Part shown: positions 35,533 through 44,572 of the stretch, in pieces
How the letters are laid out: each line of letters begins with the position of its first letter
How positions within the stretch are numbered: the stretch's first letter is position 1
NCBI GenBank assembly: GCA_934119955.1
Contig: CAKOSZ010000002.1
Location: 115,942 to 179,941, forward strand
Reading direction: 5' to 3'
Origin: an uncultured Bacilli bacterium
GTDB taxonomy: Bacteria; Bacillota_I; Bacilli_A; RF39; UBA660
DNA: 64,000 bases
The notes under the pieces: generated by a model
Told to the model about the DNA's origin: nothing
What the model saw: the letters and a program-made list of their open reading frames with translations, nothing else
Database searches by the model: none
Position numbers and translations under genes: made by a program

Positions 35533-38037
35533 ATGAACGAATTAATTAAGAAAATATATGATACAACTCTTGAAGATATCATGGAAGATAGATTTTCTAG
35601 ATATGCTAAATCAATTATTCAAGATAGAGCAATTCCTGATGTAAGGGATGGTTTAAAGCCAGTTCAAAGAAGAATTTTATATGGAATGTATGAGTCAGGT
35701 TATACTCCTGATAAGCCGTTTAAAAAAAGTGCTAGAATAGTAGGGGACGTTATGGGTAAATATCACCCTCACGGAGATTCTAGTATTTATGATGCTATGG
35801 TTAGAATGAGTCAGTGGTGGAAGCAAAATACTCCTTATGTTGAAATGCAAGGAAACAATGGTTCAATGGATGGGGACTCTGCTGCTGCAATGCGTTATAC
35901 AGAAGCCCGTCTTTCTAAAATTAGTTTAGAACTATTGAAAGATATTGATAAAAATACAATTACTTGGGCTCCTAATTTTGATGATTCTTTAAAAGAACCA
36001 ACGGTTTTACCAGCCAAGTTTCCTAATCTTTTAGTAAATGGTTCAACTGGTATTAGTGCAGGTTATGCAACAAATATTCCTCCTCACAACTTAGGAGAGG
36101 TAATTGATGCAACTATTAAAAGAATTGACAGTCCAAATTGCCGTGAAGATACAATTTTAGATATTATCAAAGGACCTGATTTTCCAACAGGTGGAATTGT
36201 TGAAGGACGAGATGGGATAAGAGAAGCCTTATTAACAGGACGTGGTAAGGTTGTTATTCGTAGTAAAGTTGATTACGTTAAAGAAAAAGGTAAAGAACAA
36301 CTAATTGTAAGAGAAATACCATATGACGTGAATAAAGCCATGCTTGTTAAAAGAATGAGTGAACTTACTCTTGATAAAAAAATCGATGGTGTTTTAGAAA
36401 TAAGGGACGAGTCTGATCGTCATGAACCAGTTCGTATTGTAATTGACTTAAAAAAAGATGCAAATAGAGATCTTATTCTAAATTATTTTTATAAAAATAG
36501 TGATTTACAAATAAATTATAACTACAACATGGTTGCAATTTCTAATCGTACTCCTATGACTCTTGGAGTTATTCAAATAATTGATGCTTATATTAAACAT
36601 TTAGATGAAATAATTACTAAGCGAACTGAGTTTGATCTTAAAACAGCCATGAAAAGAATGCATATTGTTGAAGGTATGATAAAATGTATTTCTATTCTTG
36701 ATAAAGTAATTAAAACTATTCGGGCAAGTAAAAATAAACCTGATGCAATTAATAACTTAGTTCTTGAATATGATTTTACAGAAGATCAAGCAACTTATAT
36801 TGTTAATTTACAATTATATCGTTTAACTAATTCAGATATTGAAGACTTTAAAAATGAATATTTAAATTTAAAGAAAATAATAGATGGTCTTAACCTAATT
36901 TTATCTAATGAAGATAAATTAAAAGATGTTATGAAACAAGAACTTCGAAATATTAAAAAAGAATATGCAACAGAACGTAAAACAGAAATTAAAGATGAAG
37001 TATTAGATATTTCAATTGATGAAAAAGCAATGATTCCAAAAGAAGATGTTATAGTATCTCTTACAAGAGATGGTTATATTAAACGTTCTAGTATTAGATC
37101 ATACACATCAACTGATATGGTACCTGTTTTAAAAGATAATGATTACTTAATCTCTTTATATGAAGCAAATACCTTAGATACTTTATTAGTATTTACTAAC
37201 CTTGGTAATTTCTTATTTATTCCAATTTACACAATCTTTGATATGAAATTTAAAGATATTGGTAAACATATAAGTAATTTAGTTACTTTATCAGAAGGTG
37301 AAGAAGTAATTGCCTCTTTAAAAATAGAAGACTTTAATGCTGATTTGGATATTACCTTAGCAAGTAAAAATGGTATGATTAAGCGAACTAAATTAAATGA
37401 ATTTAAATTACTTCGTTACAATAAACCAGTTAACTGTATGAAATTAAAAGATGATGATTTATTAGTTTCTGTGTTTATTTCAAAATACAACAACATTTTT
37501 GTTGCAACTGATACCGGTTATGGTTTATGGTATGATATTGTAGAAATTCCAATTGTAGGACTTAGAACCAGTGGAGTTAAATCAATTAATTTAAAACTAA
37601 ATGAAAAAGTAGTATCAGTTAATAACTTTGATACAGTTGATTATATATCTTTAATAACTGATAAAAAAACTGGTAAAAGAATTAAACTAAGTGAATTTGA
37701 AAAATCAGGCAGAGCAAGACGTGGTCTTATGATTTTAAAAGAAGTTAAAAGTAATCCATATCATGTTCTAAAAACCTTTACAGAACCTAATAATTCTCAT
37801 TTAATATTAAGAAGTAAGGAAAATAAAATAATTAAATTAACCGAACTTCCTATTCTAGATAGATATTCAGTTGGTAGTGTTATTACCAAAGATAAAATAC
37901 TAGATGTAAATGTTTTAGTATCTTTAACTAAAAAAGATGAAAAAATAGAAACTAATATAAAAAATACTGTAACTAAACCAAGAATAACTATTAAAGAAAT
38001 AGATGAAAGATTATTAACAATTGATGATTTTCTTTAA
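35533..38037 (+). CDS. parC: DNA topoisomerase IV subunit A
   Basis: Breakage-reunion subunit; 834 residues. The winged-helix quinolone-resistance region holds GKYHPHGDSSIYDAMVRMSQ (about 75-94) and the catalytic Tyr in AMRYTEARLS (about 116-125). The C-terminal beta-pinwheel (about 500-800) has repeated G-x-IKR-like blades (DGYIKRSSI, NGMIKRTKL, KRIKLSEF) and a GRARRG-type motif, but no GyrA-box QRRGGKG, consistent with ParC. It overlaps nothing and is closed by a strong terminator. Confidence 0.93.
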   Translation: MNELIKKIYDTTLEDIMEDRFSRYAKSIIQDRAIPDVRDGLKPVQRRILYGMYESGYTPDKPFKKSARIVGDVMGKYHPHGDSSIYDAMVRMSQWWKQNTPYVEMQGNNGSMDGDSAAAMRYTEARLSKISLELLKDIDKNTITWAPNFDDSLKEPTVLPAKFPNLLVNGSTGISAGYATNIPPHNLGEVIDATIKRIDSPNCREDTILDIIKGPDFPTGGIVEGRDGIREALLTGRGKVVIRSKVDYVKEKGKEQLIVREIPYDVNKAMLVKRMSELTLDKKIDGVLEIRDESDRHEPVRIVIDLKKDANRDLILNYFYKNSDLQINYNYNMVAISNRTPMTLGVIQIIDAYIKHLDEIITKRTEFDLKTAMKRMHIVEGMIKCISILDKVIKTIRASKNKPDAINNLVLEYDFTEDQATYIVNLQLYRLTNSDIEDFKNEYLNLKKIIDGLNLILSNEDKLKDVMKQELRNIKKEYATERKTEIKDEVLDISIDEKAMIPKEDVIVSLTRDGYIKRSSIRSYTSTDMVPVLKDNDYLISLYEANTLDTLLVFTNLGNFLFIPIYTIFDMKFKDIGKHISNLVTLSEGEEVIASLKIEDFNADLDITLASKNGMIKRTKLNEFKLLRYNKPVNCMKLKDDDLLVSVFISKYNNIFVATDTGYGLWYDIVEIPIVGLRTSGVKSINLKLNEKVVSVNNFDTVDYISLITDKKTGKRIKLSEFEKSGRARRGLMILKEVKSNPYHVLKTFTEPNNSHLILRSKENKIIKLTELPILDRYSVGSVITKDKILDVNVLVSLTKKDEKIETNIKNTVTKPRITIKEIDERLLTIDDFL

Positions 38038-38046
38038 AAATTAATT

Positions 38047-38082
38047 AAAAAACAAATAAGGGTTTACTTTATTTGTTTTTTT
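38047..38082 (+). terminator. Terminator of parE-parC
   Basis: AAAAAACAAATAA (38047-38059) pairs perfectly with TTATTTGTTTTTT (38069-38081), a 13-bp stem ending in T. Confidence 0.85.
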
Positions 38083-38090
38083 AGTATAAT
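38063..38090 (+). promoter_or_regulatory. Promoter giving a probably leaderless mRNA for the gene at 38097
   Basis: TATAAT (38085-38090) with TTTACT (38063-38068) 16 bp upstream. The expected transcript start coincides with the A of ATG 38097, and no Shine-Dalgarno sequence is present. Confidence 0.5.
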
Positions 38091-38096
38091 AAAACT

Positions 38097-38798
38097 ATGA
38101 AAGAACTTATTAAAAAATATATAAACAAGCAATTAAGTAGTGATTTAAAAGAAAATTTAGAAAATAATTATAGTTTTATGTTAAATTTAATTAGAGAAAC
38201 TAATGAATCTAAATATTATTTTTCATGTAGTGATACTTTAAAAGAAAACTATGAATTTATTAAAGAATTAGTATTTAGATTTAAAACTAATAAACCTTTT
38301 ATTTATTATATTTGTAATCTTTATTTTACTAATTGTTCTAATTTAATAAACTATTTTGAACTTCATATAATTCTTACTTTAATTATTGAAAAACCAAGTA
38401 CTTTGGAAGAAAAAGAGTATTTTGAAGTAGTTAATAATTATTATAATGAGTTTATGGTTAGTTTAAAAGAAGAACTTGAAAGTGAAAATATAAATAATTT
38501 AGGTTTTATCTATTTATTTAATCGTTTTAGGGAAAGAAAAGTTATTTTAAATTTTTTTGTTTCTAAATTATTAGAAGAAATATTTTTTAATAATAGTAAA
38601 TATTCTTTTTTAGAAATAATCAAATTATATAGTGAGAGTGATTTAAAGATTAATAATTTTTTAACTAATTTTATAGCCAATTATGATCTAGATCTTTCTT
38701 GGTATATTAAAACTAATTTATATTTACTTGATTCTTTTAAGACTAAATTTGATTGTAAAGGAAATGGTAAAGTTTTAGAATTTAAGGTAAATAAATAG
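38097..38798 (+). CDS. Hypothetical helical protein
   Basis: Not recognised. 233 residues, rich in Asn, Lys, Leu and Phe, probably all-helical and cytosolic, without signal peptide, clear membrane helix or catalytic motif. Helix-forming stretches such as EYFEVVNNYYNEFMVSLKEE (about 102-121) alternate with short Asn-containing loops. It lies alone between the parC terminator and the putative glycoside hydrolase. Its promoter -10 is 6 nt before the ATG, so translation is probably leaderless. Confidence 0.7.
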   Translation: MKELIKKYINKQLSSDLKENLENNYSFMLNLIRETNESKYYFSCSDTLKENYEFIKELVFRFKTNKPFIYYICNLYFTNCSNLINYFELHIILTLIIEKPSTLEEKEYFEVVNNYYNEFMVSLKEELESENINNLGFIYLFNRFRERKVILNFFVSKLLEEIFFNNSKYSFLEIIKLYSESDLKINNFLTNFIANYDLDLSWYIKTNLYLLDSFKTKFDCKGNGKVLEFKVNK

Positions 38799-38872
38799 AC
38801 TTTGTTATTTAAAAATGTTAAAATGTAGTTATAAAAATAAATAAATTATTAATAATAAAAATAGGAGTAAAT

Positions 38873-40582
38873 ATGGAAAATAATAAGAAAAAGAAAAGAG
38901 TTAGAATTAAAAGTATAGTAGTTTTGGTTCTTGTATTAGTTTTTGTTATCGGTTGTGGTGTTATCTTTTTAAAGAAAGATAGTCTTGTTAATTTTAAAGA
39001 ACATCTTAAAGTGGGGTATTTGGCAAGTGATAATTATACAATTGATTTATATTCTTATAGTAAGGTAGAGGATAAGGATAATTTAGAATTAGTAAGTAAT
39101 GTTGTTAGGGGAGAAAAAATTAAGTATTATGAGGATTCTAGTTTAATAGTAGATGAAAAAGAGTATTTAAAGATAAAATATAAAGATAGTACTTATTATG
39201 TTTTAAAAAATAGTATTGTAAGTGATATTAAAAATGTTGTTTTAGAAAGTAGTTTATATGTTAGAACTTCTTATAATTTATTAAATGATTTAAATGGTAG
39301 TTTAAGTGATTTAGTTAAGAAGGGTAGTAAAGTAGAAATAAAGGGATATAATAAAATATTAGATGATGGGTCAGTTGATTTATATAAGGTTAAAGTAGGA
39401 GAGAAAGAAGGATATTTTTATAGTAAGTATTTACTTAAAAGCGAAGAAGAAGCATCTTTAAATTATGATCCTGATGGACTAGGGAAAATTCATGGGTCTA
39501 GACCTGATAAATTAGGAGGAGGAAGTGCTGGTACTCTTGATTATTATCCCGTAGAAAAACCTAAATTTGAAGATAATGTGATGCCAGATGAAGTGTATGC
39601 TTTATATATAAACGGATCAAAAGGAATAAAAAATAGTATTCAGTCTTATATTGATTTTGCTAAAACTACTAAAATTAATGCTTTTGTAGTTGATATTAAA
39701 GATAACTGTGTACCAGCCTATAAAAGTAGTGTTTATGAAAAATATTCACCTACAAATTATAAGTATGCTAATAACACCATAGAAGATTATAAATATGCAA
39801 TTAATTTATTAAAAGAAAATGGCTTTTATGTAATTGGAAGAATTACAACTTTTAAAGATGATTATTATGCTCTTGATAATAAAGAAAATGCAATTAGTAA
39901 GACTGATGGTTCTCTTTTAAAACATGGTGGTTCTTACTGGCCAACTCCATATTCTAGAAGTGTTTGGGAGTTTACTATTAATCTTGCTAAGGATGCAGTT
40001 AGTTTATTTGGCTTTAATGAAATCCAATTTGATTATGTAAGATTTCCTGATCGAATTAGTTATATTAAAAATATAGATTTTCATAATACTTATGAAGAAA
40101 CCAAGGCTGAGGCTATTCAAAGATTTTTAATGTATGCAACTAATGAGTTACATAAAATGAATGTTTATGTTTCGGCTGATGTGTTTGGAGAATCTTCTTG
40201 GGGTTATGTTACAGCCTATGGTCAGTATTGGCCAGCTATTTCTAATGTAGTTGATGCAATTAGTGCTATGCCATATGTTGATCACTTTGATAAAAATCCA
40301 ACTTATTGGAATAATCCATATCAAACTATGTTAAATTGGGGTAAAACGGCGGCATTAAGACAAACTGAAATTAAAACCCCAGCCGTTGTTCGTACTTGGA
40401 TAACAGCCTATGATACTCCTTATTGGAAACCAACTGTTACTTATAATGGAGAAAAATTAACTGAACAAATTAAAGGATTATATGATGCTACCCTTACTGG
40501 TGGTTATATGACTTGGAATAGTGGATCTAATCTTACTAAATATAAAAGTCAAAAGAGTGCTTTTGATAAAAATTATAAATAA
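38873..40582 (+). CDS. Membrane-anchored putative glycoside hydrolase (DUF4015 family)
   Basis: 569 residues: a basic N-terminus and one membrane helix (14-29), two SH3-like segments (about 40-200, the second with SSLYVRTSYNLLNDLNGSL), a Gly/Pro linker, then a TIM-barrel domain of the putative glycosyl hydrolase family (DUF4015) at about 235-560. Signature pieces are INAFVVDIKDN, NGFYVIGRI, FGFNEIQFDYVRFPD (about 382-396) and VSADVFGESSWG. The acids in QFDYVRFPD and DVFGE are the likely catalytic residues by family analogy. The substrate is unknown; extracellular cell-wall or glycan work is plausible. SD AGGAG; own terminator downstream. Confidence 0.85.
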   Translation: MENNKKKKRVRIKSIVVLVLVLVFVIGCGVIFLKKDSLVNFKEHLKVGYLASDNYTIDLYSYSKVEDKDNLELVSNVVRGEKIKYYEDSSLIVDEKEYLKIKYKDSTYYVLKNSIVSDIKNVVLESSLYVRTSYNLLNDLNGSLSDLVKKGSKVEIKGYNKILDDGSVDLYKVKVGEKEGYFYSKYLLKSEEEASLNYDPDGLGKIHGSRPDKLGGGSAGTLDYYPVEKPKFEDNVMPDEVYALYINGSKGIKNSIQSYIDFAKTTKINAFVVDIKDNCVPAYKSSVYEKYSPTNYKYANNTIEDYKYAINLLKENGFYVIGRITTFKDDYYALDNKENAISKTDGSLLKHGGSYWPTPYSRSVWEFTINLAKDAVSLFGFNEIQFDYVRFPDRISYIKNIDFHNTYEETKAEAIQRFLMYATNELHKMNVYVSADVFGESSWGYVTAYGQYWPAISNVVDAISAMPYVDHFDKNPTYWNNPYQTMLNWGKTAALRQTEIKTPAVVRTWITAYDTPYWKPTVTYNGEKLTEQIKGLYDATLTGGYMTWNSGSNLTKYKSQKSAFDKNYK

Positions 40583-40583
40583 G

Positions 40584-40609
40584 TTATCTAGTAATAGATA
40601 ATTTTTTTT
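40584..40609 (+). terminator. Terminator after the glycoside hydrolase gene
   Basis: TTATCTA-GTAA-TAGATAA followed by T8. Confidence 0.9.
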
Positions 40610-40614
40610 AAATA

Positions 40615-40623
40615 TGCTATAAT
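40615..40623 (+). promoter_or_regulatory. Extended -10 promoter of the yutD-like gene
   Basis: TGC-TATAAT, a perfect extended -10, about 16 bp before the GTG start at 40639. Confidence 0.55.
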
Positions 40624-40638
40624 TATTTTGGTGATAAC

Positions 40639-40923
40639 GTGACTGAATTAAAACAAATTAAATTAGAAAACTTTAATTATGAAGTAATTGAAAATAAAAA
40701 TGATTGTTTAAATATCGATGAATTAATAGAAAAATATACTGATTATTTTTATGATTTTGATTATATTTTAGGAGATTATGCTTATAATAAACTTCGTTTA
40801 AAGGGATTTTGTATGAAAAATAATCCTCGTTTTAATAAAATAAATGATATTAAAACCAAAGATATTTATTTAAAAGAATTATGTGCTTTTAATTGTAATT
40901 ATTTTTTAATTAAGAAAAAATAG
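40639..40923 (+). CDS. YutD family protein (DUF1027)
   Basis: 94 residues matching the small Firmicutes YutD family: F-YEVIENKNDCLN, then IEKYTDYFYDFDYILGDYAY followed by LRLKGF, and a Cys-containing tail ELCAFNCNYFLIKKK. The conserved D-YI-GD-x-Y-x-LRLKGF core is clear. YutD proteins are widely kept but biochemically uncharacterised. The start is GTG, with GGTGAT about 3 nt before it. Confidence 0.8.
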   Translation: MTELKQIKLENFNYEVIENKNDCLNIDELIEKYTDYFYDFDYILGDYAYNKLRLKGFCMKNNPRFNKINDIKTKDIYLKELCAFNCNYFLIKKK

Positions 40924-40963
40924 AAATAAATTGACTTTTTTTCTAAAAATAATGTCAAAATAC

Positions 40964-40991
40964 TTGAAAATATAAATAAATATGATAAAAT
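40964..40991 (+). promoter_or_regulatory. Promoter of the DUF1292 gene
   Basis: TTGAAA (40964-40969) and TAAAAT (40986-40991), 16 bp apart, with TGA before the -10. Confidence 0.55.
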
Positions 40992-41016
40992 GATATTAGA
41001 AGGTATGGAGGATATT

Positions 41017-41283
41017 ATGGAAGAAAAAAAAGAAATGATGACTTTAACACTTGAAAATGGAACAAAAGAAGAAGTTGAACTTTTATTATCTTTTAAATTT
41101 AATGATAACAATAAAGAGTACATTATATATACTAAAAATGAAAAGGATGAAAACGGAAATGTTACAATTTATGTATCTAATGTAACAAGAGTAGGAAACG
41201 AAGCAACTTTAAATACTGTTAGTGATGATAATGAATGGGCAAGAATTAAAGATCTTTTAAGAGAACTTTCTAAAAATGAATAA
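41017..41283 (+). CDS. DUF1292 family protein (YrzB-like)
   Basis: 88 residues. MTLTLENGTKEEVELLLSF, then KEYIIYTKNEKDENGNVTIYVSNV and a C-terminal DDNEWARIKDLL match the small acidic DUF1292 family found in Firmicutes, often beside the Holliday-junction resolvase ruvX and alaS; those genes are not here. Function unknown. ATG 41017 is chosen because TATGGAGG lies just upstream; the earlier in-frame ATG at 40990 lies inside or beside the promoter -10. Confidence 0.85.
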   Translation: MEEKKEMMTLTLENGTKEEVELLLSFKFNDNNKEYIIYTKNEKDENGNVTIYVSNVTRVGNEATLNTVSDDNEWARIKDLLRELSKNE

Positions 41284-41297
41284 AAGGGGGACTTGCA

Positions 41298-42152
41298 ATG
41301 CTAGATAAAATTACAGTAACAAAAGAAATATTACAAAGTGATGCTAAATTAGTAGGAAGAAAACCTGCTAAATTAAGTGCAATGCCTAAATTTAAAGCCA
41401 AAACTAAAAGTTTAATGGATAGTGTGGTTGTTAGTAAACCTGTAAACGAAGCACCTAAAACAGTTGCTGAACCAAAGGAGCAACCAGTAAATACCCCAGT
41501 AGAACAACCAAAACCACCAGTAGTTGAAACAACACCTGTTAATTTACCAGGGGTTGAAGAGTGTCAAAAACGAATAAATAATGTAGGAGTAACTTTAACA
41601 GAACCAGAAGTTAGTAATAAACTTGTTTCAACTCGTAAATTAAGAGCCGCTCCTAGGGTTTCTAAGGTTATGCGTTTTGTTAACGGGAATATTGTTAAGA
41701 CTAGTTTAAAACAACCAGAACCTGCTCCGGATACAAAAGAAGAACCTAAGGAAACTTTTGATTTTGCTAAATCATTTAATGAAGTAGCAACAGATACTCC
41801 TAAACAAGAAGAAAAACCATATAGTTGGCTTAGAAATGAAGAAGCAGTAACAACTAAAAAAGAAGAAAAAGCAGATGATGATACTAATGTTGTAGAATTT
41901 CAAACTTTAATGGAACAAAAAGCAACAACTGCTGATTCTCTTGCAACGCAAAGAGAAATACTTATGAATTTAAGAAAAAAAGTTGAAGAAAATAATGCCT
42001 TATGTGAGGCTAAAAAACGCGATTTGATTGAAGAAAACATGGCCTTAACCCAAGAATTAAATGATGTTTTGGCTGAAATTAATCAATTAAGCGATACAGT
42101 AAGTCAACAAGAGGCTTTCCTTGGTATAAATGAAAATGCTAAAAGTAGATAG
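41298..42152 (+). CDS. Low-complexity hypothetical protein with C-terminal coiled coil
   Basis: Not recognised. 284 residues: a basic N-terminus, a Pro/Glu/Val-rich disordered region (about 50-180, many P-x-E and VEQPKPP-like runs) and a C-terminal coiled coil (about 205-275, AQREILMNLRKKVEENNALC-like heptads with Asn/Glu/Leu). No signal peptide. This build suits a cytoplasmic scaffold or a cell-division or chromosome-associated linker, but nothing assigns it. AAAGGGGGAC precedes the ATG by a few bases; it follows the DUF1292 gene by 14 bp and is likely in its transcript. Confidence 0.75.
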   Translation: MLDKITVTKEILQSDAKLVGRKPAKLSAMPKFKAKTKSLMDSVVVSKPVNEAPKTVAEPKEQPVNTPVEQPKPPVVETTPVNLPGVEECQKRINNVGVTLTEPEVSNKLVSTRKLRAAPRVSKVMRFVNGNIVKTSLKQPEPAPDTKEEPKETFDFAKSFNEVATDTPKQEEKPYSWLRNEEAVTTKKEEKADDDTNVVEFQTLMEQKATTADSLATQREILMNLRKKVEENNALCEAKKRDLIEENMALTQELNDVLAEINQLSDTVSQQEAFLGINENAKSR

Positions 42153-42175
42153 TTTAAAATTTTAAACTATCTTTT
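42147..42175 (+). terminator. Terminator after 41298-42152
   Basis: AGATAGTTTAAA (42147-42158) and TTTAAACTATCT (42161-42172), a perfect 12-bp stem overlapping the stop codon, then TTT. Confidence 0.85.
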
Positions 42176-42238
42176 GTATAAAAAAATATATTATAATCAT
42201 AATATTAATAAGAAGAAATAAAATACTAATAGGTGAAT

Positions 42239-42442
42239 ATGTTAGAAACATTTCTTTTTTTAATAGGCTTTGGTTTATCTATAATAGGATTTATGTATAT
42301 AATTTTGTATTTAAATTATTTAACTATTGGTTATACATTTCTAGATTACTTAAATTTAATTGCTAAAAGATTTGAATGTTATTTAGCCTTAATTGGAATA
42401 ATACTAATAATATTTATAATATTTAAAAAGGAGAAAATATGA
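42239..42442 (+). CDS. Small two-helix membrane protein
   Basis: 67 residues with two hydrophobic segments (about 3-25 and 47-62) and a short charged tail (KKEKI). No family recognised. AGGTG at 42230-42234 selects ATG 42239 over the GTG two codons upstream. Its stop overlaps the next start as ATGA, so the two products are made together. Confidence 0.65.
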   Translation: MLETFLFLIGFGLSIIGFMYIILYLNYLTIGYTFLDYLNLIAKRFECYLALIGIILIIFIIFKKEKI

Positions 42443-43077
42443 CTTATATATATGATATTGTTTTAAACTTTAATACCTTGTTTTATGAATTTTTTGAATG
42501 GGAAGATAAAGATAAAATAACTATAATAAAAAAAATACCAGTTATTAAAGTAGAATCTTCTTTACTAGATGACTTATTTAATAAAAAAATTATTATGACA
42601 GATGATTTTCTAACTGAAATAAATTCTAAATGTGAAATAATTGAAAATAAACATATTAAATCTTTAAAATATGCTTGCTTATTTACTGATACATATAGAG
42701 TAATTGGAGTATTATTTAATTCTAAATGTGAAATTGTTAAAGTAAGTGATTTATTATTAAGTGATCAAAGTGAAGTATTAAATATTGCTAAAAGAACAAA
42801 TTTAAAAAATATTTCATATAATATAGTAGGTATTAGAAATAATAATAGTTTTTTAACAAGAAAAGAGATAAAAATAAGAGATTATTTACTAAATGAATTA
42901 TCTAGTATTAATAATAAAAAGGATTATAATAAATTAGAATATTTATATTTTGAATTTTTTAATAAAATACCAGATAATAATATAGATATTTATAATCAAT
43001 TAATAGAAGAGATTAAAAACAATATCACGAATTCTCATTTAAAACTTTATAAATTACTAAAACTTATTCATCAGTAA
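42439..43077 (+). CDS. UPF0736/DUF3603-like protein
   Basis: 212 residues. The N-terminal pattern YIYDIVLNFNTLFYEFFEWE followed by DKITIIKKIPVIKVES, and later KYACLFTDTYRVIGVLFNSK, follows the layout of the Firmicutes UPF0736 (YjbA) family: a short strand, F-EW, L-K-PL-KV, then a CFVVTDG-R-like strand. The function of that family is unknown. Similarity is moderate and the C-terminal third (about 145-212, Asn/Lys rich) has no counterpart I recall. AAGGAG precedes the start, which overlaps the small membrane protein by 4 bp. Confidence 0.6.
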   Translation: MTYIYDIVLNFNTLFYEFFEWEDKDKITIIKKIPVIKVESSLLDDLFNKKIIMTDDFLTEINSKCEIIENKHIKSLKYACLFTDTYRVIGVLFNSKCEIVKVSDLLLSDQSEVLNIAKRTNLKNISYNIVGIRNNNSFLTRKEIKIRDYLLNELSSINNKKDYNKLEYLYFEFFNKIPDNNIDIYNQLIEEIKNNITNSHLKLYKLLKLIHQ

Positions 43078-43084
43078 ACCTGGT

Positions 43085-43113
43085 TTGACAAATTAGATAT
43101 TCTCTGGTAAAAT
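43085..43113 (+). promoter_or_regulatory. Promoter of the ankyrin gene
   Basis: Consensus TTGACA (43085-43090) and TAAAAT (43108-43113), 17 bp apart, with TGG before the -10 (extended). Confidence 0.75.
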
Positions 43114-43144
43114 AAATAATCGTCACACAGAAAGAGGTGGAATT

Positions 43145-43831
43145 ATGTTTTATTCAGTAATACAAGCAGAAAGTGCGTGTGAAGAGGAACCGTCCCTGAT
43201 ATTTTCTTTAATTAAAGAAAGTGATACGGAAGTAATAGAAAGTATAATTAGTAAAAGTGATTATGATTTTAATATAGTTGATAAAAATAATAATAATGTT
43301 TTAATGTTCCTTTTAAAAAATAAAAATTATGATTTAGTATTAAAGTATATTGATAAAATTGATATAAATCATCAAAATAGTGATGGAGATACAATTATGC
43401 ATATGCTAGTTACAATTGATTATTCATTAGTTAAAGAAATAATTGAATGTATTCTAAATAAAAATGAGTTTATTCCAAATATTAAAAATAATTTAGGAGA
43501 AACTATCTTAGATAAGTCCATTAATAATAATTATTTATATACAACAATTAAAATATTAAGTGATGAAAGATTTAATTCAATTGATATTTATTCATTTAAA
43601 AATCTTTATGAAACTTATATTAAAAGTAATAACTATGGTAAGTATTCAAAATTATCTAACTTAGAAACAATTTTAGATAACTTAGAAAATAAAAAACTTT
43701 TACCTAGAATGAAAAGGTTAGTTAATTTAATTTATAAAAATCTTGATAGTATAAAAGATGATTTTTATGAACAAAAGACTGAAAAAATAGATAACTTAAT
43801 TAATACATTTGTTGCAGAATGCCTTAATTAA
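43145..43831 (+). CDS. Ankyrin-repeat protein
   Basis: 228 residues. Two to four ankyrin-type units are visible at about 38-155: VDKNNNNVLMFLLKNKNYDL, HQNSDGDTIMHMLVTIDYSL, and PNIKNNLGETILDKSINNNY, each with the D/N-x-x-G-x-T-x-L/M and helix-loop-helix pattern. No signal peptide, so it is probably a cytosolic protein-protein interaction module. The C-terminal 60 residues are helical and unassigned. GAGGTGG precedes the ATG. It has its own strong promoter. Confidence 0.75.
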   Translation: MFYSVIQAESACEEEPSLIFSLIKESDTEVIESIISKSDYDFNIVDKNNNNVLMFLLKNKNYDLVLKYIDKIDINHQNSDGDTIMHMLVTIDYSLVKEIIECILNKNEFIPNIKNNLGETILDKSINNNYLYTTIKILSDERFNSIDIYSFKNLYETYIKSNNYGKYSKLSNLETILDNLENKKLLPRMKRLVNLIYKNLDSIKDDFYEQKTEKIDNLINTFVAECLN

Positions 43832-43885
43832 GTTTTTTTCTGTATAAAATACTTAAAATTTACCATATTATAAATGGAGGAGATT

Positions 43886-44425
43886 ATGAAAAAAATTATA
43901 GTTATTGTTTTAATGCTTATAACTTTAACAGGTTGTAATAAATTAATGAATACACCTACTAAAAAAGTTGAAGCAATGTTAAATAATTATGTTACTTTAA
44001 ATAAAGATGTTTTAGATGATTTAGATAATACTTTGTTAAGTGAAACTATTATGACAAGTGATCAAAAAGAACATTACAAAAAAATATTAAAACGTCAATA
44101 TCAAAATATGTCTTATGAGATTAAAAATGAAACAATTGATGGTAAGACTGCGGTTGTAGAAGTTGAAATTAAAGTTTATGATTATTATAAAGTTAATCAA
44201 GAAACAGAAAATTATTTTAATAATAACCAAAGTGAATTTAAGATGGAAGATGGAACTATTGATATAACTAAATATAATGAGTATAAACTAAATGCTTTGG
44301 ACAAGGCAAATGATAAAGTAACATATACTCTTAATCTAACTTTAAGTCAAGACAATGGAAACTTTGTTTTAGATGATTTAACAGATACTGAGATAAGTAA
44401 AATTCATGGATTATATGCTTATTAG
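43886..44425 (+). CDS. Lipoprotein of unknown function
   Basis: 179 residues with a classical lipoprotein signal (MKKIIVIVLMLITLTGCNK; Cys17 of LTGC is the lipidation site). The mature part has two similar alpha/beta-like halves: KKVEAMLNNYVTLNKDVLDD, then TIDGKTAVVEVEIKVYDYYK and VTYTLNLTLSQDNGNFVLDD. This resembles the small cystatin/DUF4878-like outer-surface domains, but the match is weak. ATG 43886 follows GGAGGAG closely; the earlier in-frame ATG overlaps that site. Confidence 0.8.
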   Translation: MKKIIVIVLMLITLTGCNKLMNTPTKKVEAMLNNYVTLNKDVLDDLDNTLLSETIMTSDQKEHYKKILKRQYQNMSYEIKNETIDGKTAVVEVEIKVYDYYKVNQETENYFNNNQSEFKMEDGTIDITKYNEYKLNALDKANDKVTYTLNLTLSQDNGNFVLDDLTDTEISKIHGLYAY

Positions 44426-44466
44426 ACTAAAAATTGAAAAAAAGTTTTAAAAAAGTTAAAAAATAC

Positions 44467-44495
44467 TTGCAAATTTTTAAAAAAGTCTGTATATT
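44467..44495 (+). promoter_or_regulatory. Promoter of rpsO
   Basis: TTGCAA (44467-44472) and TATATT (44490-44495) with 17-bp spacing, about 80 bp before rpsO. Confidence 0.65.
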
Positions 44496-44501
44496 ATTAG
44501 T

Positions 44502-44572
44502 AGTTACTGGTTCAAAGTATTGGAGTTCCTCAACCCTTACCTTGAATTAGCGAATAGATAAAGGAGGAAATT
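44502..44572 (+). promoter_or_regulatory. Candidate S15-responsive rpsO leader
   Basis: About 70 nt of leader with possible pairings GGTT (44510-44513) with AACC, and TTCAAAG with CTTGAA, before AGGAGG. Ribosomal protein S15 represses rpsO through structured leaders in several Firmicutes; here it is inferred from location and pairing potential only. Confidence 0.4.
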
